The position numbers were made by a program, and so were the translations under genes. Positions 1-8,500 of a stretch of 36,098 bases of DNA are shown piece after piece. The first letter of the stretch is position 1, and each line of letters begins with the position of its first letter. The stretch covers positions 1-36,098 of the forward strand of contig JAHQWE010000044.1 of NCBI GenBank assembly GCA_019633985.1, given 5' to 3'. The stretch is from Acidiferrobacterales bacterium (GTDB lineage: Bacteria > Pseudomonadota > Gammaproteobacteria > Arenicellales > Poriferihabitantaceae). Under the pieces are notes generated by a model, which saw only the letters and a list, made by a program, of their open reading frames with translations, ran no database searches and was not told the origin of the DNA.

Positions 1-1113
1 CTACGCAGACTCTTGTGGATACTGACCACAATCTGGTTATCCGGTTGCGCGCTAATGCAGAAACCCGAACCGGGTATCGGGAAACCAGTGAAGTGGGATC
101 AACTACAGGGGTGGCAGGAAGATCAGCACGAGCTCGCATGGCCCGCCTTGTTACAGAGCTGTGGGCGTCTGGATTCAAAATCTCTATGGGACAAAATCTG
201 CTCCGCAGCAATCGCAGAAAAGAACCCGACTACCGAGAACGCGCGCCTTTTCTTTGAAACGTGGTTTGCCCCTCACCCTGTTTATGCTGAGAGTGGGAAA
301 ACACAGGGGTTAATTACCGGCTATTACGAACCCGTTCTAAGAGGCAGTTTTGAACCCGATGATGTCTATCAATTTCCGTTATATCGGCGTCCAAATGACT
401 TATTGAAAATTGACCTGGGCGAACGTTTTCCTGAATTGAAAAACAAGCGTGTCCGAGGTCGCGTAGTTGGACAAAAAGTGGTGCCCTATTATGCTCGTGA
501 TGAAATAGAGGCGGACAGAACCTTGCTGGAAGGAAATGAACTGCTTTGGCTCGACGACCGAGACGATGCATTCTTTCTTCATATTCAAGGTTCCGGCCGA
601 GTGAGTTTGCCCGATGGTGAGGTAGTTGGCGTCGGTTATGCAGATCAAAATGGGCAGCCTTACAAAGCCATTGGCAAAGTACTGGTAGATCAAGGCGAAC
701 TGGCTATTGAAGAAGTAACCCTGTTCTCGATCAGGCGCTGGCTCACAGAAAATCCTGATCGGGCAGAGTCCATTCTAAACAGCAACCCGAGCTACGTTTT
801 TTTTGTACTGCGCGACCAACCAGAGAAGGGCCCTGTCGGGTCGCTGAACGTTCCGCTCACCGCGGGTCGCAGTATCGCGATTGATCCTAAGCTCGTGAAC
901 CTGGGGGTGCCTATCTGGTTATCCAGCCACTACCCTGGAAGTCCGGAGCGACCATTGCAGCGACTCGTTCTCGCCCAGGATACAGGGGGAGCAATAAAGG
1001 GTAACGTGCGTGCCGATGTGTTTTGGGGCACGGGGGAAGAAGCGGAACAGTTGGCCGGGCTGATGAAATCACCGGGAAAATTATTTGTTTTATTGCCCAA
1101 GCCACAGGATTGA
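1..1113 (+). CDS. mltA: membrane-bound lytic murein transglycosylase A, 5' end outside window
   Basis: Lytic transglycosylase that cleaves the MurNAc-GlcNAc bond of peptidoglycan, leaving 1,6-anhydro ends, from the inner face of the outer membrane. The reading frame is open to base 1 and begins with an Arg-rich then hydrophobic stretch ending in a lipobox, LSGC, about residues 12-15 of what is visible. The true start therefore lies just upstream, and the TTG at 13 is probably not the start. Recognisable family stretches are GLITGYYEPVLRGS, the segment ending in FFLHIQGSGRV, and the C-terminal LAQDTGGAIKGNVRADVFWG with the catalytic Asp region (AQDTGGAI and RADVFWG) of the MltA/3D double-psi barrel. 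The visible length fits a nearly complete protein. It is convergent with rnd, with 37 bases between the stops. Family assignment is secure; the start cannot be given. Confidence 0.95.
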   Translation, partial: LRRLLWILTTIWLSGCALMQKPEPGIGKPVKWDQLQGWQEDQHELAWPALLQSCGRLDSKSLWDKICSAAIAEKNPTTENARLFFETWFAPHPVYAESGKTQGLITGYYEPVLRGSFEPDDVYQFPLYRRPNDLLKIDLGERFPELKNKRVRGRVVGQKVVPYYARDEIEADRTLLEGNELLWLDDRDDAFFLHIQGSGRVSLPDGEVVGVGYADQNGQPYKAIGKVLVDQGELAIEEVTLFSIRRWLTENPDRAESILNSNPSYVFFVLRDQPEKGPVGSLNVPLTAGRSIAIDPKLVNLGVPIWLSSHYPGSPERPLQRLVLAQDTGGAIKGNVRADVFWGTGEEAEQLAGLMKSPGKLFVLLPKPQD

Positions 1114-1150
1114 GCTGGCATCTACAAGCCAATTACGAAAAATAGATTGC

Positions 1151-2248
1151 TCAAGCGAACTTTTCGAACACCCTGTCCCCCGCCGCTTGCTTTCGCCATC
1201 CCTGAAACAAGTCGACCTCATGACATCCCCGAATAAACTTTTCCACCATATTCCTGTTAGCTAACAAGGAAGGGGCGATATTCAGCTCCTCAGCAATTTG
1301 ACGAATCTCCGCCATTACCGCTTTAACTCGTTTTCGCTGCGCTGGCTCCAGTAGGTCAGGACTGTGCCAAAGTGCGGGGGCATCGTTGCGCCGTTCTGTT
1401 GACGATGAAATATGTAGAATGCTCTCCGCTGACTGACGTAATACACCCTGATTGACTCCCTCTATCTTTCCTAGCTCCTGTTTTGATTGTGGGGAAAGGC
1501 GAGCCACCTCCAGAAGTGACTTTGTCGACAGAATCCATTCCCTCGGCCGGTTACGTTTTACGGCCTGTTGTTCGCGCCAGATCGCCAACTGCCTGGCGGT
1601 TTCATGTGCCATTGACGGTAACCTGACCGCGCCTTTTAATTTCTTCCAGGCTGTTTCTGGCGACACTTGCCAATTCAATGGATTCAGCTGTCTTACGCAC
1701 TCCTCACGAAACCATTCGCTGCGATCAGAGGCATCGAGTTTGCGTTGGAGGGAATCCCTGATCTCATGAAGATAAAGAACGTCATCCATTGCATAGTCGA
1801 GTTCTCCCTGAGAAAGAGGTCGGGCTGACCAGTCTGCACGCGTATGTGTCTTCGCCAGCTTCACATCGCAAATTTGCTCCACCAGTGCAGCATAACTGAC
1901 TTGGTCTCCCAGACCACAGAATGCGGCGGCGATTTGCGAATCGAACAACCTGTGCGGCAAAAGAGTGCTTCTGGTGTCAAATGCCTCAAAATCCTGGCGG
2001 CAGGAATGCAGTATGGTTTCTGTTCCCGATGCAGATAGCAATGAAAGGAAAGGCTCTATCGATTCAAGCGCCAAAGGATCAATACAACAGCTGAAGTCCC
2101 GATTCGCCACCTGAACCAGACAGAGAACCGGGGAATAGGTTTTTTCCCGCATGAATTCCGTGTCAATTGCGAAACTAGTATCTCTGGAAAGCTTCTCGCA
2201 GGCATTATCGAGCGCACCAGTATCCTGGACGATATGAATGTTTGTCAT
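1151..2248 (-). CDS. rnd: ribonuclease D
   Basis: 3'-to-5' exoribonuclease that trims tRNA precursors and other small RNAs in the cytoplasm. The N-terminal DEDDy exonuclease domain carries the DTEF motif (Asp29, Glu31), the second motif in LHSCRQDFEAF and the third in YAMDDVLYL (Tyr-x3-Asp). A central HRDC domain follows, with the stretch REWILSTKSLLEVARL, and then a second helical HRDC-like C-terminal part. The 365-residue length is normal for bacterial RNase D. The start MTNIHIV aligns with the usual N-terminus. No good Shine-Dalgarno sequence precedes it: the bases immediately upstream are a 22-bp perfect palindrome. The next gene upstream is divergent and its longest frame would overlap this start. 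Confidence 0.95.
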   Translation of the reverse strand: MTNIHIVQDTGALDNACEKLSRDTSFAIDTEFMREKTYSPVLCLVQVANRDFSCCIDPLALESIEPFLSLLSASGTETILHSCRQDFEAFDTRSTLLPHRLFDSQIAAAFCGLGDQVSYAALVEQICDVKLAKTHTRADWSARPLSQGELDYAMDDVLYLHEIRDSLQRKLDASDRSEWFREECVRQLNPLNWQVSPETAWKKLKGAVRLPSMAHETARQLAIWREQQAVKRNRPREWILSTKSLLEVARLSPQSKQELGKIEGVNQGVLRQSAESILHISSSTERRNDAPALWHSPDLLEPAQRKRVKAVMAEIRQIAEELNIAPSLLANRNMVEKFIRGCHEVDLFQGWRKQAAGDRVFEKFA

Positions 2249-2249
2249 A

Positions 2250-2271
2250 GCTCAGATGATATCATCTGAGC
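2250..2271. promoter_or_regulatory. 22-bp perfect palindrome between divergent rnd and membrane-protein gene
   Basis: The half-site GCTCAGATGAT is followed directly by its exact reverse complement, with no spacer and no mismatch. The palindrome begins two bases upstream of the rnd start codon and contains the ATG at 2256 that is a plausible start of the divergent gene. It could be a transcription-factor operator serving both directions, or an RNA hairpin in both leaders. Seen directly; its function is inference. Confidence 0.5.
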
Positions 2272-2816
2272 CCACCAATCAAACGACAACCACCTTGATT
2301 CCAATTCCCACCCTCGCAAAAATTTGCCTGTTTTTAGCGAAACCTCAGGATCTTCCTGCGTCCAGGCAATTGCTTGTAATCACCATCGCGTCTGCGGTGA
2401 TCGTGCTATTCGTTTGTTACTCAGCGTTGCCTGGTGAACGCAACATTATGCCGCTCAGCATCGTACATATTTTAGCCATGGGCGTGGTATGGGTGCTCTT
2501 GCTTAAATTTCACAATCAGTTGCCGCGATGGTATCAATCAGCCACCGCACTGTTTGGTTGTAGCAGTCTAATCAATCTCGCCCAGTTACCCATCGTTTTG
2601 AAGCTAACTCAACAAGCCGCAGGCGGCACTACTCAACCTACCGGCTCAACGGCGATGTTGGTGTTGACAATGTGGATATGGGAAATTGCCGTGGTGTCGA
2701 GCATCATTCAGCAAACCCTGGAGGTGCGTAAGTTTACTGCGGTGGTTTTGAGTCTGACTTTTACCTTTGCAATCCATATAGCGCTGTTTCAGTTTTTCGG
2801 TCAGGCCCAAAGTTAG
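2256..2816 (+). CDS. multi-pass inner-membrane protein of unknown function
   Basis: I do not recognise a named family. The protein has about five hydrophobic segments: LLVITIASAVIVLFV, MPLSIVHILAMGVVWVLLL, ALFGCSSLINLAQLPIVL, AMLVLTMWIWEIAVVSSII and VVLSLTFTFAIHIALFQFF. These are separated by short loops, and a cytoplasmic-looking N-terminal stretch contains KPQDLPASR, which suggests a small integral inner-membrane protein. The longest frame starts at 2238 and overlaps rnd on the other strand. I prefer the ATG at 2256, but a TTG at 2295 just before the conserved-looking LAKICLFLAKPQDLPAS is also possible, so the start is uncertain. The stop is only 12 bases before mpl, so the two are probably co-transcribed, which hints at an envelope role without proving it. 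Confidence 0.7.
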   Translation: MISSEPTNQTTTTLIPIPTLAKICLFLAKPQDLPASRQLLVITIASAVIVLFVCYSALPGERNIMPLSIVHILAMGVVWVLLLKFHNQLPRWYQSATALFGCSSLINLAQLPIVLKLTQQAAGGTTQPTGSTAMLVLTMWIWEIAVVSSIIQQTLEVRKFTAVVLSLTFTFAIHIALFQFFGQAQS

Positions 2817-2828
2817 TTAAGCACGAGC

Positions 2829-4208
2829 ATGCATATATACATCGCGGGTATTTGTGGCACCTTTATGGCGGGTATCGCTCAGCTCGCGCAATCAATGGGC
2901 GTTCAGGTTTCTGGTTGCGATGCGAACGTTTATCCGCCGATGAGTGATGTGCTCGCCGATGCAGGGATTACCGCACATGAAGGGTACGATCCAGCAAGTA
3001 TTCCTGACGATGTCGATACCATTTTGATTGGAAACGCGCTTTCTCGGGGCAATCCCCTGGTGGAACATGTTCTGACCCACCGATTGCGTTATCAATCAGG
3101 CGCCGAGTGGTTAAAAGAATCGGTACTACGACAGCGAAAAGTGATTGCCGTCGCAGGAACCCATGGCAAAACTTCCACCGCTTCCATGATCACCTGGATA
3201 CTTGAGTCCGCAGGAATGTCTCCAGGGTTTCTCATTGGCGGCAAGCCGGGAAACTTCGATCAAAGCGCCCGACTTGGTGAAGGCGACTACTTCGTCATCG
3301 AGGCGGATGAATATGACACCGCTTTTTTCGATAAGCGTTCGAAATTTGTGCACTATTTGCCGCATATAGCAGTACTCAACAATCTCGAGTTTGATCATGC
3401 GGACATTTTCGATGATCTGTCGCAGATCCAAAAGCAATTCCATCATCTGATTCGAATTGTTCCCGCGAGCGGAGCGATTGTCTCGAACCTAGACTCTCCT
3501 GCGCTTGAAACTGTTCTCAGTCAAGGTTGCTGGAGTCCAGTCACTTATTTCTCAACCACGCAGTCACAAGCTAACTGGTATGCCGCTTCCACCTCCTGTG
3601 CTGCCACGGAATTCAGTGTTAACGGCGAAAACGATGTCACAACGAACATTACATGGGATTGTATGGGGGAGCACAATATGCAAAACGCACTCGCGGCGTT
3701 AGCAACTGCTTCGCTGACAGACGTGTCTCCGACTCGGAGCGCAAAGGCGCTCAAAAGCTTTATACCGAGCGCCAGACGGCTGGAGTGGATGGCGGAAACA
3801 GAAGATGTCGTGTTATTCCAGGACTTCGCCCATCATCCCACGGCAATCAAGACCACATTAGAAACACTGCGACAACGTTACCCCAACAAACAGATACTAG
3901 CGATCATTGAACCACGATCTAATACCATGCAAATGGGCTGGCATAGAGAAAGCTTGGGCGATGCCCTCTCTACGGCAAATCGGGTGTGGTTCTACCTGCC
4001 CCAACGATTAAACTGGCGACCGGAAGATCTTGGCGCTGGCATTCCGCTGATGACCGAAAGTGACGCCGGAACGCTGGTCCAACAAATATTGTCACAATGT
4101 GATTCTCATCAAGGTCGGACAGGTAGCGTTATCATTGCGATGAGTAACGGCAGTTTCGATGCAATTCCCCAACAGATAGCAACTTTGCTAATGGAGAGAA
4201 AAGATTAA
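2829..4208 (+). CDS. mpl: UDP-N-acetylmuramate:L-alanyl-gamma-D-glutamyl-meso-diaminopimelate ligase
   Basis: Murein peptide ligase that attaches recycled tripeptide to UDP-MurNAc, feeding peptidoglycan recycling back into cell-wall synthesis in the cytoplasm. The Mur-ligase ATP-binding P-loop is GTHGKTS (residues 110-116). The N-terminal Rossmann-like start, MHIYIAGICGTFMAGIA, is typical of Mpl rather than MurC. The central domain has EADEYDTAFFDKRSKFVHY and the stretch LNNLEFDHADIFDD. The C-terminal domain has FQDFAHHPTAIKTTL and EPRSNTMQMG. At 459 residues it is full length. It follows the small membrane protein by 12 bases and precedes dsbA by 93 bases on the same strand. MltA, whose products enter the same recycling pathway, is encoded nearby. 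Confidence 0.96.
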   Translation: MHIYIAGICGTFMAGIAQLAQSMGVQVSGCDANVYPPMSDVLADAGITAHEGYDPASIPDDVDTILIGNALSRGNPLVEHVLTHRLRYQSGAEWLKESVLRQRKVIAVAGTHGKTSTASMITWILESAGMSPGFLIGGKPGNFDQSARLGEGDYFVIEADEYDTAFFDKRSKFVHYLPHIAVLNNLEFDHADIFDDLSQIQKQFHHLIRIVPASGAIVSNLDSPALETVLSQGCWSPVTYFSTTQSQANWYAASTSCAATEFSVNGENDVTTNITWDCMGEHNMQNALAALATASLTDVSPTRSAKALKSFIPSARRLEWMAETEDVVLFQDFAHHPTAIKTTLETLRQRYPNKQILAIIEPRSNTMQMGWHRESLGDALSTANRVWFYLPQRLNWRPEDLGAGIPLMTESDAGTLVQQILSQCDSHQGRTGSVIIAMSNGSFDAIPQQIATLLMERKD

Positions 4209-4301
4209 ACAGATTCAGCCTGGTTTCATGGAACCTGGTTCATTATCTAAGGTCAAAAATTGGGTAAAATTCCATTCACAGTAAATTAAAACGGATAACC
4301 A

Positions 4302-4949
4302 ATGAATCAGCTACTTTCTCGCACCATCACTGCCTTCCTGGCGACTTTATTCTTCCTACCCTCTGTTTGGGCGCAATCTGATCGCTATGTAGAAGGCGGA
4401 CACTACGAGCTTCTTGGTGAATTCCAGCCAGTACAAACGGGGGACAAAATTGAGGTTGTCGAAATGTTCTGGTATCGCTGCCCCCATTGCTATCGCCTGG
4501 AGCCTTATTTGGAAAAATGGTTGCAAAACAAGCCTGAAAATGCCGAATACGTTCCTATTCCGGCTCTCTTGAACAACAGCTGGGCGTTTCAAGCACGCGC
4601 ATTTTTTACCTTCGAAGCGCTCGGGTTAACCGACACACTTCATGCCAAATTCTTTGATGCTATTCATAAGGAACGCCGCCCATTCAATACCGTGGATCAG
4701 TTGGCGGAGTGGGCGCAAGAATATGGAGCGGACCCCGAAGATATTCGAAAGACGATGGATTCTTTCGCAGTTAACAATAAACTGAATTTCGCTGCATTGA
4801 TGTCCAAGAAATATGGCATTACCGGTGTACCTGCGATTATTGTTGACGGTAAGTACCGTACGAATGTTTCGATGGCTGGAAGCCATGAAGAACTGTTCAA
4901 TCTTATTGATTTTCTGATTGAAAAAGCCGCAGCAGAACGGCAAAGCTAA
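4302..4949 (+). CDS. dsbA: thiol:disulfide interchange protein DsbA
   Basis: Periplasmic oxidase that introduces disulfide bonds into newly exported proteins. A Sec signal peptide occupies about residues 1-24 (ending SVWAQ). The thioredoxin-fold active site is CPHC (Cys60-Cys63) in the context EMFWYRCPHCYRLEPYL, and the cis-proline loop is GVPA (Pro177). An alpha-helical insert lies between them. At 215 residues it has the usual length for DsbA of this group. It has a 60-base gap to the downstream DUF4332 gene on the same strand. Several exported proteins in this window carry pairs of cysteines, for example the small protein at 33976-34326, and are possible clients; that link is inference. 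Confidence 0.94.
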   Translation: MNQLLSRTITAFLATLFFLPSVWAQSDRYVEGGHYELLGEFQPVQTGDKIEVVEMFWYRCPHCYRLEPYLEKWLQNKPENAEYVPIPALLNNSWAFQARAFFTFEALGLTDTLHAKFFDAIHKERRPFNTVDQLAEWAQEYGADPEDIRKTMDSFAVNNKLNFAALMSKKYGITGVPAIIVDGKYRTNVSMAGSHEELFNLIDFLIEKAAAERQS

Positions 4950-5009
4950 AAAACTGAAGTGAGTTCAAATTAAGTTTCAACTACAACACAAGCAAGAGGA
5001 AACCTATAA

Positions 5010-5417
5010 ATGGCAAAGTCTATTGAAGCAATTGAAGGCATCGGGCCAAAGTATGGCGCAAAACTCCGAGAAATCGGATGTAGTAGCCCTGCGAAGCTCC
5101 TAAAGGACGGTGCAGACCGTCAGGGGAGAAAACGTATCGCTGAGAAATCTGGTATCAGTGATTCCATTGTTTTGCGCTGCGTGAATATGGCGGATCTGTT
5201 TCGTATCAAAGGTGTAGCCACGCAGTATGCGGAGCTTTTGGAAGCGGCGGGCGTAGATACGGTAAAGGAATTGCGCAATAGAAATGCGGCCAATCTTACC
5301 GAAGCAATGCAAAAAACCAATGCCGAGAAAAAACTCGTTCGACAGGTGCCTAGCTTAAAGAGCGTTGAGAAGTGGGTTGCACAAGCCAAAACCCTACCTC
5401 CCGTCGTGACCTATTGA
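5010..5417 (+). CDS. DUF4332 helix-hairpin-helix protein
   Basis: A 135-residue cytoplasmic protein with two helix-hairpin-helix-like motifs. The first is IEGIGPKYGAKLREIGCSSPAKLL (about residues 8-31) and the second is FRIKGVATQYAELLEAAGVDTVKEL (about 64-88). This pattern is the DUF4332 family, which resembles the HhH repeats that grip DNA backbone phosphates in a sequence-independent way. Its cellular function is not established. A clear ribosome-binding site, AGAGGAAA, lies seven bases before the ATG. The protein has no signal peptide or membrane segment. The gene ends just before a strong bidirectional terminator. Confidence 0.8.
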   Translation: MAKSIEAIEGIGPKYGAKLREIGCSSPAKLLKDGADRQGRKRIAEKSGISDSIVLRCVNMADLFRIKGVATQYAELLEAAGVDTVKELRNRNAANLTEAMQKTNAEKKLVRQVPSLKSVEKWVAQAKTLPPVVTY

Positions 5418-5460
5418 GACTAAGAAACACCAATCGCTGGAAGCAGCGAACCACTGTTGA

Positions 5461-5489
5461 AAATAAGCCCCGCAATGCGGGGCTTATTT
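5461..5489. terminator. bidirectional intrinsic terminator
   Basis: A 13-bp perfect stem, AAATAAGCCCCGC paired with GCGGGGCTTATTT around an AAT loop. It gives a GC-rich hairpin with a U-run on either strand. It sits between the convergent DUF4332 gene and the acyl-CoA dehydrogenase gene and can terminate both. Confidence 0.9.
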
Positions 5490-5497
5490 GTTAGTGT

Positions 5498-7282
5498 TCA
5501 AGCGATCTTAAAATCTTCGATATCGGTGTTGGCGATCAACCCGCCGCTGCTGTGAATCCGATCCAACATTGTGTGCATTTGCGGCATTTCGCTAGAAAAA
5601 TAAAACTGGGCAGTACGTATTTTGATCGCATAAAATGGATCTTCCGACCCTTCCTCAATACGTGTTTTGGCTCTGGCCGCAGATTTAGCCATTTGCCAAC
5701 CGCAACAAATAATTCCCCACAGCCGCAGGTAAGGCTCAGCAACCGCGGCAATGTGCCTGACATTTTCTGCCGGCTGCGCTGCGAGGGCATCCACCACATG
5801 GGAAAGTTGATCTAGTCCATCAGTTAAAGATCGATTCATCGACTCGTCCAGGCCAGACAGCGCCTCCGCATCCTGGCGTATATAGCCAATCACTCGCTTC
5901 GCTAACTGACCACCGTCCCGCATCAGTTTTCTTCCAGCAAGGTCCAGCGCCTGAATACCCGTGGTGCCTTCATAAATCGGCGTAATTCTTTGGTCGCGAT
6001 AATGTTGCGCGGCGCCCGTTTCTTCCATAAATCCCATGCCGCCATGGATCTGCAACGCCAGCGAAACGTTTTCTAGACCTAGTTCAGTGGAGTAGCCTTT
6101 GACTATGGGGGTTAATATTTCAACCATATCGTCGGCTGCTTTTCTGGTGTCTTCATCGGGGTGACGCTCTGACTTGTCCATACAACTGGAAGACACCAGC
6201 GCGAGCGCTCTTAAGGCCTCATTTCGACACTTTTGGGTCCACAACAATCGCTGCACGTCTGGATGCTGAATGATATTGACCCGACCACCTTTAGGGTCGT
6301 CAATCGCAGCGCCTTGAGCGCGATCATTCGCATAATGAACCGCCTGCTGATAGGCACGGTCGGCGAGCGCGTAACCCTGCACACCAACCGAGTGACGCGC
6401 GACATTCATCATCGTGAACATGCACATCAACCCCTGGTTTTCACCGCCAATCAGATATCCTACTGCCTGATCATTATCTCCATACCCAAGTACAGCCGTC
6501 GGGCTGGCATGGATACCAAGCTTGTGTTCAAGCTTAAGTGTTTTCACATCATTTCTGATCGTCCACTCCCCTTTCTCATCCTGCAGGTATTTTGGAACAA
6601 TAAAAAGGGAAATCCCCTTGACGCCTTCCGGTGCGTCTGGAAGCCTTGCCAAAACAAGGTGAATAATATTTTCGGTCATATCATGATCACCATAGGTGAT
6701 AAATATCTTCTGACCGCTCAGTAGATAGTGATCTCCATTCGGCTTTGCCCGTGTCCTGACCGCTGCAAGGTCGGATCCTGCCTGGGGCTCTGTCAAGTTC
6801 ATGGTACCCGTCCATTCACCAGATACCAGTTTCGCGAGATACGTTTGTTTTTGTTCTTCCGAACCATGGGCCAGTACCGCTTCAATCGCCCCTTGGGTAA
6901 GCAACGGACATAGCGCAAACGCCATGTTGGATGCATGCCAGATTTCATTGACGGCGGTAGCCACGACCCAGGGTAGCCCCTGACCACCAATTTCAGTGTC
7001 GAAGGGCAAACCATTCCAACCACTTTCGATAAATTGTCGATACGCTTCCTTCCAGCCATCTGCAGTCACCGCTTGGCCGTCCACCAGCTGAGCGCCTTGA
7101 ATATCACCACTTTGATTAATCGGCGCTAATACTTCACTACCAAATTTACCGGCTTCTTCTAAAATGGCTTCCAACAACTCGCTGTTGGTTTCTTCGTATC
7201 CTGGTAATTGTTGAATTCCTTCAAGATCTGCCAGTTCGGTACAGGCAAACAATAAGTCTCGGGTTGGGGCGGTATAGGACAT
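5498..7282 (-). CDS. acyl-CoA dehydrogenase, DmdC-like (3-methylmercaptopropionyl-CoA dehydrogenase family)
   Basis: FAD-dependent acyl-CoA dehydrogenase of the long (about 600 residue) subfamily that includes DmdC. Order of domains: N-terminal extension and helical domain (about 1-160), middle beta domain with MNLTEPQAGSDLA and GQKIFITYGDHD, C-terminal helical domain with QIHGGMGFMEETGAAQHYRDQRI, and an additional C-terminal domain. The likely catalytic base is Glu438 in IYEGTTGIQALDL. DmdC oxidises methylmercaptopropionyl-CoA in the DMSP demethylation pathway, but close homologues occur in bacteria that do not use DMSP. No dmdB or dmdD lies nearby, so the substrate is open: a medium-chain or branched acyl-CoA is equally possible. 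It is divergent from the phosphodiesterase gene at 7504. The Shine-Dalgarno is weak. Confidence 0.88.
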   Translation of the reverse strand: MSYTAPTRDLLFACTELADLEGIQQLPGYEETNSELLEAILEEAGKFGSEVLAPINQSGDIQGAQLVDGQAVTADGWKEAYRQFIESGWNGLPFDTEIGGQGLPWVVATAVNEIWHASNMAFALCPLLTQGAIEAVLAHGSEEQKQTYLAKLVSGEWTGTMNLTEPQAGSDLAAVRTRAKPNGDHYLLSGQKIFITYGDHDMTENIIHLVLARLPDAPEGVKGISLFIVPKYLQDEKGEWTIRNDVKTLKLEHKLGIHASPTAVLGYGDNDQAVGYLIGGENQGLMCMFTMMNVARHSVGVQGYALADRAYQQAVHYANDRAQGAAIDDPKGGRVNIIQHPDVQRLLWTQKCRNEALRALALVSSSCMDKSERHPDEDTRKAADDMVEILTPIVKGYSTELGLENVSLALQIHGGMGFMEETGAAQHYRDQRITPIYEGTTGIQALDLAGRKLMRDGGQLAKRVIGYIRQDAEALSGLDESMNRSLTDGLDQLSHVVDALAAQPAENVRHIAAVAEPYLRLWGIICCGWQMAKSAARAKTRIEEGSEDPFYAIKIRTAQFYFSSEMPQMHTMLDRIHSSGGLIANTDIEDFKIA

Positions 7283-7303
7283 AGCAGCTGAATTGTGGAT
7301 TTT

Positions 7304-7382
7304 TGACGTTTAAAGAGATTGGATTACCCTTTAATCTCTATGAAATCCATTTTATCCCTTTCAGAAAGCCATTGAAACGTCA
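7304..7382. promoter_or_regulatory. nested inverted repeats in the divergent control region
   Basis: Outer arms TGACGTTT (7304-7311) and AAACGTCA (7375-7382) are exact reverse complements. Inside them AGAGATT (7314-7320) and AATCTCT (7333-7339) are also exact reverse complements. They lie between the divergent acyl-CoA dehydrogenase and glycerophosphodiesterase genes, in the presumed leader of the dehydrogenase. They could be operator sites or a leader RNA fold; I recognise neither arm as a known box. Confidence 0.3.
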
Positions 7383-7503
7383 CCCGCAGGTTTGGCATGT
7401 TCTCACCCTCTCCTTGACAGCAACTTACTGCTTTTGGGAACCCTAGATTTCAATCCCAACGATAAATAGCCACTCACTGCCACAAGTTCATATAATTTCT
7501 CTT

Positions 7504-8448
7504 ATGTCTTCCAACCACACCCGTTTTCAGAGCCCGCCGCAGATTCATGGTCATCGAGGAGCCCGTGGACGCATGCCAGAAAATTCCCTCGCTGCAGTTT
7601 CCTATGCGGTTGCCAGCGGCGCACATGGCGCAGAGGTGGATATTAGCGCTTCGTCAGATAATGTCCTGGTGGTACACCATGACCTGCTTCTCTCTTCAGA
7701 TTTAACCTGCGACAACGAGGGGCAAAGATTAAAGACGCCCGTGGCAATCCGCTCACTTACAGCGACGGCATTGGGCCAGTACGACATCGGACTGCTAGAT
7801 AAGCAGTCGGGGTACGGAAAAAGATTCTCCTCTCAAGCGTCAATACCCAACACACGAATCCCGACGTTAAGAGATTTTATTGAGCGCGTCTTAGATGTGG
7901 CAGATGACCATTTCGTTTTGAACATCGAACTCAAGGGCAGCCCGGAAAACCCCGATCTGGTGCCGAATCCTGGCCACTATATTGATCTTCTTCTCGCAAC
8001 GCTGTTCCCTTTTGTGTCTCAAATTTCTTCTTTCTCCAACCGGCTTTTTATTCAAAGCTTCGATTGGAGATTAATGAAAGAACTGATTGATCGGGATACC
8101 GGTTTCTTATGTGGGCTACTGACTGATCAACAATCGGATGGCGCGCCACGTATTCCTGTTTGTGGAGAGAAGAGCCCATGGACGGCTCACCTGGATTTAG
8201 AAGATTTCGAATCCATCCCCCACATGGTTAAATCCGTTGGTGCGGGGGTATGGTCAAGCCAGTTTAATGATCTAAACCTGGAAGCAGTGCAAGAAGCTCA
8301 TCGTCGAGGATTGGCGGTATATTGCTGGACAGTGAACGATATTGAAGATATGAAAAAAATGATATCGCTCGGGGTCGATGTAATTACCACCGATTACCCC
8401 GAGCGCCTTGTGCAGCTTTTGCACTTAGATTCCGCCAGTCACATCTAA
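7504..8448 (+). CDS. glycerophosphodiester phosphodiesterase
   Basis: GDPD-family TIM-barrel enzyme that hydrolyses glycerophosphodiesters to glycerol 3-phosphate and an alcohol such as choline or ethanolamine. The signature begins HGHRGARGRMPENSL (His17, Arg18, Glu26). It continues with EVDISASSDNVLVVHHD (Glu44, Asp46, His59) and LNIELKG, and the C-terminal barrel strands are AVYCWTVND and VDVITTDYPE. It has no signal peptide, so it is a cytoplasmic UgpQ-like form rather than periplasmic GlpQ. Its 314 residues exceed typical UgpQ by about 60; the extra sequence lies in the middle of the barrel (about 85-115 and 190-230). It stands alone on this strand. A choline-containing lipid head group would link it to the methylated-amine genes downstream, but that is only inference. 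Confidence 0.9.
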   Translation: MSSNHTRFQSPPQIHGHRGARGRMPENSLAAVSYAVASGAHGAEVDISASSDNVLVVHHDLLLSSDLTCDNEGQRLKTPVAIRSLTATALGQYDIGLLDKQSGYGKRFSSQASIPNTRIPTLRDFIERVLDVADDHFVLNIELKGSPENPDLVPNPGHYIDLLLATLFPFVSQISSFSNRLFIQSFDWRLMKELIDRDTGFLCGLLTDQQSDGAPRIPVCGEKSPWTAHLDLEDFESIPHMVKSVGAGVWSSQFNDLNLEAVQEAHRRGLAVYCWTVNDIEDMKKMISLGVDVITTDYPERLVQLLHLDSASHI

Positions 8449-8500
8449 TAAACAATGTATAGCCAGCATACGATTGTGGTTAAAATACCGTAAGTCAAAA

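Noticed and set aside
7414..7449. TTGACA at 7414 as a promoter of the phosphodiesterase gene
   Set aside because: No acceptable minus-10 hexamer lies 16-18 bases downstream.
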